From the NCBI GenBank assembly GCA_017640725.1, contig JAEPQB010000002.1, positions 496,001 to 560,000 of the forward strand: a stretch of DNA of 64,000 bases, written 5' to 3'. This document shows positions 63,071-64,000 of the stretch, piece by piece. The notes below the pieces were generated by a model. That model was not told where the DNA came from. It was given only the letters and a program-made list of their open reading frames with translations, and searched no databases. The stretch's first letter is position 1; every line of letters begins with the position of its first letter. The DNA is from Kordiimonadaceae bacterium (GTDB lineage: Bacteria; Pseudomonadota; Alphaproteobacteria; Sphingomonadales; Kordiimonadaceae). The position numbers and the translations under genes were made by a program.

Positions 63071-64000
63071 TTACACGTAACTCGCAACTGTTTCGCAGAT
63101 GAATGAGACATCGTCATCTGTCAAAAATGAATGAAATGGAAGCCCAATTAGATCATGCTTTAGGCCCTCGGTCACGGGGAATGCGTTTTGGGGGTCCTGA
63201 TCAATTGCATATTGAGCCAAGGCCGGGTGCTCATAAAGGGGCGGCAAATACCAGAATCGCGTATGCACGCCTACTTGAGCAAGCTCGTCCGCCAAAAGGA
63301 GGGCTTTCCCCTGCGTCTTCACAACAAGAGTGGCCGGCACAAATGCTTCGGCACCCTGTTGCAGGGTGATTTTATTGTCCAGGGACTTCAGACCAGCAAG
63401 GTAGGCTTCCATTATGGCTGTTCTCTTGGCCAATACGTCTTCCCACCGGTTCAATTGGGCCAATCCGACTGCAGCATAAAATTCGCCCATTTTGGCATTG
63501 GTGCCCACCTGCGAAATCACACCACCAGGGCCTAAAAATCCGAAGTTAGACCATGACCTCGCGCGCTTGGCCAATTCGGCGTCTGGTGAGACCAATAGGC
63601 CACCTTCGCCAACACTGAAGGGTTTCGTCGCGTGCAATGAAAATGCCATATGGACATGTCGGCCTGCCGCTTGCTGTCCAAGCGCTGCTGCAGCGTCAAT
63701 AACCACTTTTTTGCCGGAGCTCACGGCATAAGCGTCCCATGCAGCAACATCGAGAGGACGTCCAAAAACAGCAACAGGCATAACCGCTGCGAAATCCTTC
63801 CGCTTACTCATTTGAGCGGCAATATCTGGTGACAATGACCAGCTTTCTTCCTCAACGTCACTGAAAACAGGCGTATGTCCTGCATTTATGACCGCGGTGG
63901 CCGTTGCGGGGAATGTCAAAGCCGGGATCAGAACGTTTGCGCCTTTTGGCAATTCCAATGAAGCAAGCGCAGCCTCAAGTGCTGTCGTCGCCGACGTAAA
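63071..64000 (-). CDS. DegT/DnrJ/EryC1-family sugar aminotransferase (5' end outside window)
   Basis: PLP-dependent aminotransferase of the sugar-4- (or 3-) aminotransferase class. The frame is open through base 64000, reading FTSATTALEAAL upstream of LELPKGANVLIPALTFPATA, so the N-terminal part lies outside. The internal-aldimine lysine is in FSLHATKPFSVGEGG; VIDAAAALGQQ supplies the PLP aspartate region. These enzymes make amino-deoxy sugars on nucleotide carriers, or AHBA-like precursors. It is upstream of the HMW1C-like gene by 3 bp, so the two are coupled. Confidence 0.88.
   Translation of the reverse strand, partial: FTSATTALEAALASLELPKGANVLIPALTFPATATAVINAGHTPVFSDVEEESWSLSPDIAAQMSKRKDFAAVMPVAVFGRPLDVAAWDAYAVSSGKKVVIDAAAALGQQAAGRHVHMAFSLHATKPFSVGEGGLLVSPDAELAKRARSWSNFGFLGPGGVISQVGTNAKMGEFYAAVGLAQLNRWEDVLAKRTAIMEAYLAGLKSLDNKITLQQGAEAFVPATLVVKTQGKALLLADELAQVGVHTRFWYLPPLYEHPALAQYAIDQDPQNAFPVTEGLKHDLIGLPFHSFLTDDDVSFICETVASYV

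Overview
The window looks like a chromosomal segment of a free-living, probably marine, aerobic alphaproteobacterium. The gene types point that way: an ast arginine-catabolism operon, a valine-degradation set with a LysR regulator of the MmsA-linked type, short-form Pgi, PAS_5-type proteins and several exported peptidases. Kordiimonadales, Caulobacterales or related marine orders are plausible, but the sequence alone does not settle the lineage. I saw no tRNA, rRNA, insertion sequence, phage gene, CRISPR array or origin.

Layout. (1) 1-5142, minus strand: arginine succinyltransferase pathway (astA, astD, partial astB) with an M20 hydrolase upstream of astA. (2) 5449-9633: LuxR-type regulator with an apparently unphosphorylatable receiver, an RTX calcium-binding protein built almost only of repeats, an NTF2-like protein and an exported beta-propeller protein. 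(3) 9656-23646: valine catabolism (acyl-CoA dehydrogenase, 3-hydroxyisobutyryl-CoA hydrolase, mmsB, mmsA), S9 and M16 exported peptidases, then two paralogous glycosyltransferase-like proteins of unknown family sitting between mmsA and a LysR gene. (4) 23651-43938: a mixed block with a histidine kinase, a phytanoyl-CoA dioxygenase-like protein, glmU-glmS, a PAS_5/amidohydrolase pair, an unrecognised gluzincin-like metalloprotein, a TAP-like hydrolase diverging from a 7-TM LytTR regulator, a MATE exporter, a prolyl-4-hydroxylase-like dioxygenase, and pgi-galU. (5) 43955-64000: a large surface-polysaccharide locus, cut by the right edge of the window.

How the genes fit together. Pgi, GalU, ManC, RfbA-D and GlmSU supply UDP-glucose, GDP-mannose, dTDP-rhamnose and UDP-GlcNAc. 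Large multi-domain glycosyltransferases (773 and 981 aa) and a GT4-like enzyme would use them. Four dissimilar P-loop sulfotransferases suggest that the product is sulfated. The right end adds a WbqC-like protein, a DegT-family aminotransferase (partial) and a protein resembling the HMW1C family (GT41), which are cytoplasmic protein glucosyltransferases. The most unusual candidates are that HMW1C-like protein in a sulfated-glycan locus, the paralogous GT-like pair at 19382-22600, the VDPFLxGK motif shared by two polysaccharide-locus proteins, and the HExxH-18-E protein at 31409-32746.

Starts were moved inward from the longest reading frame where a Shine-Dalgarno site, signal peptide or family start favoured it; this is stated per gene. 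All family assignments are from reading translations, not from database searches.
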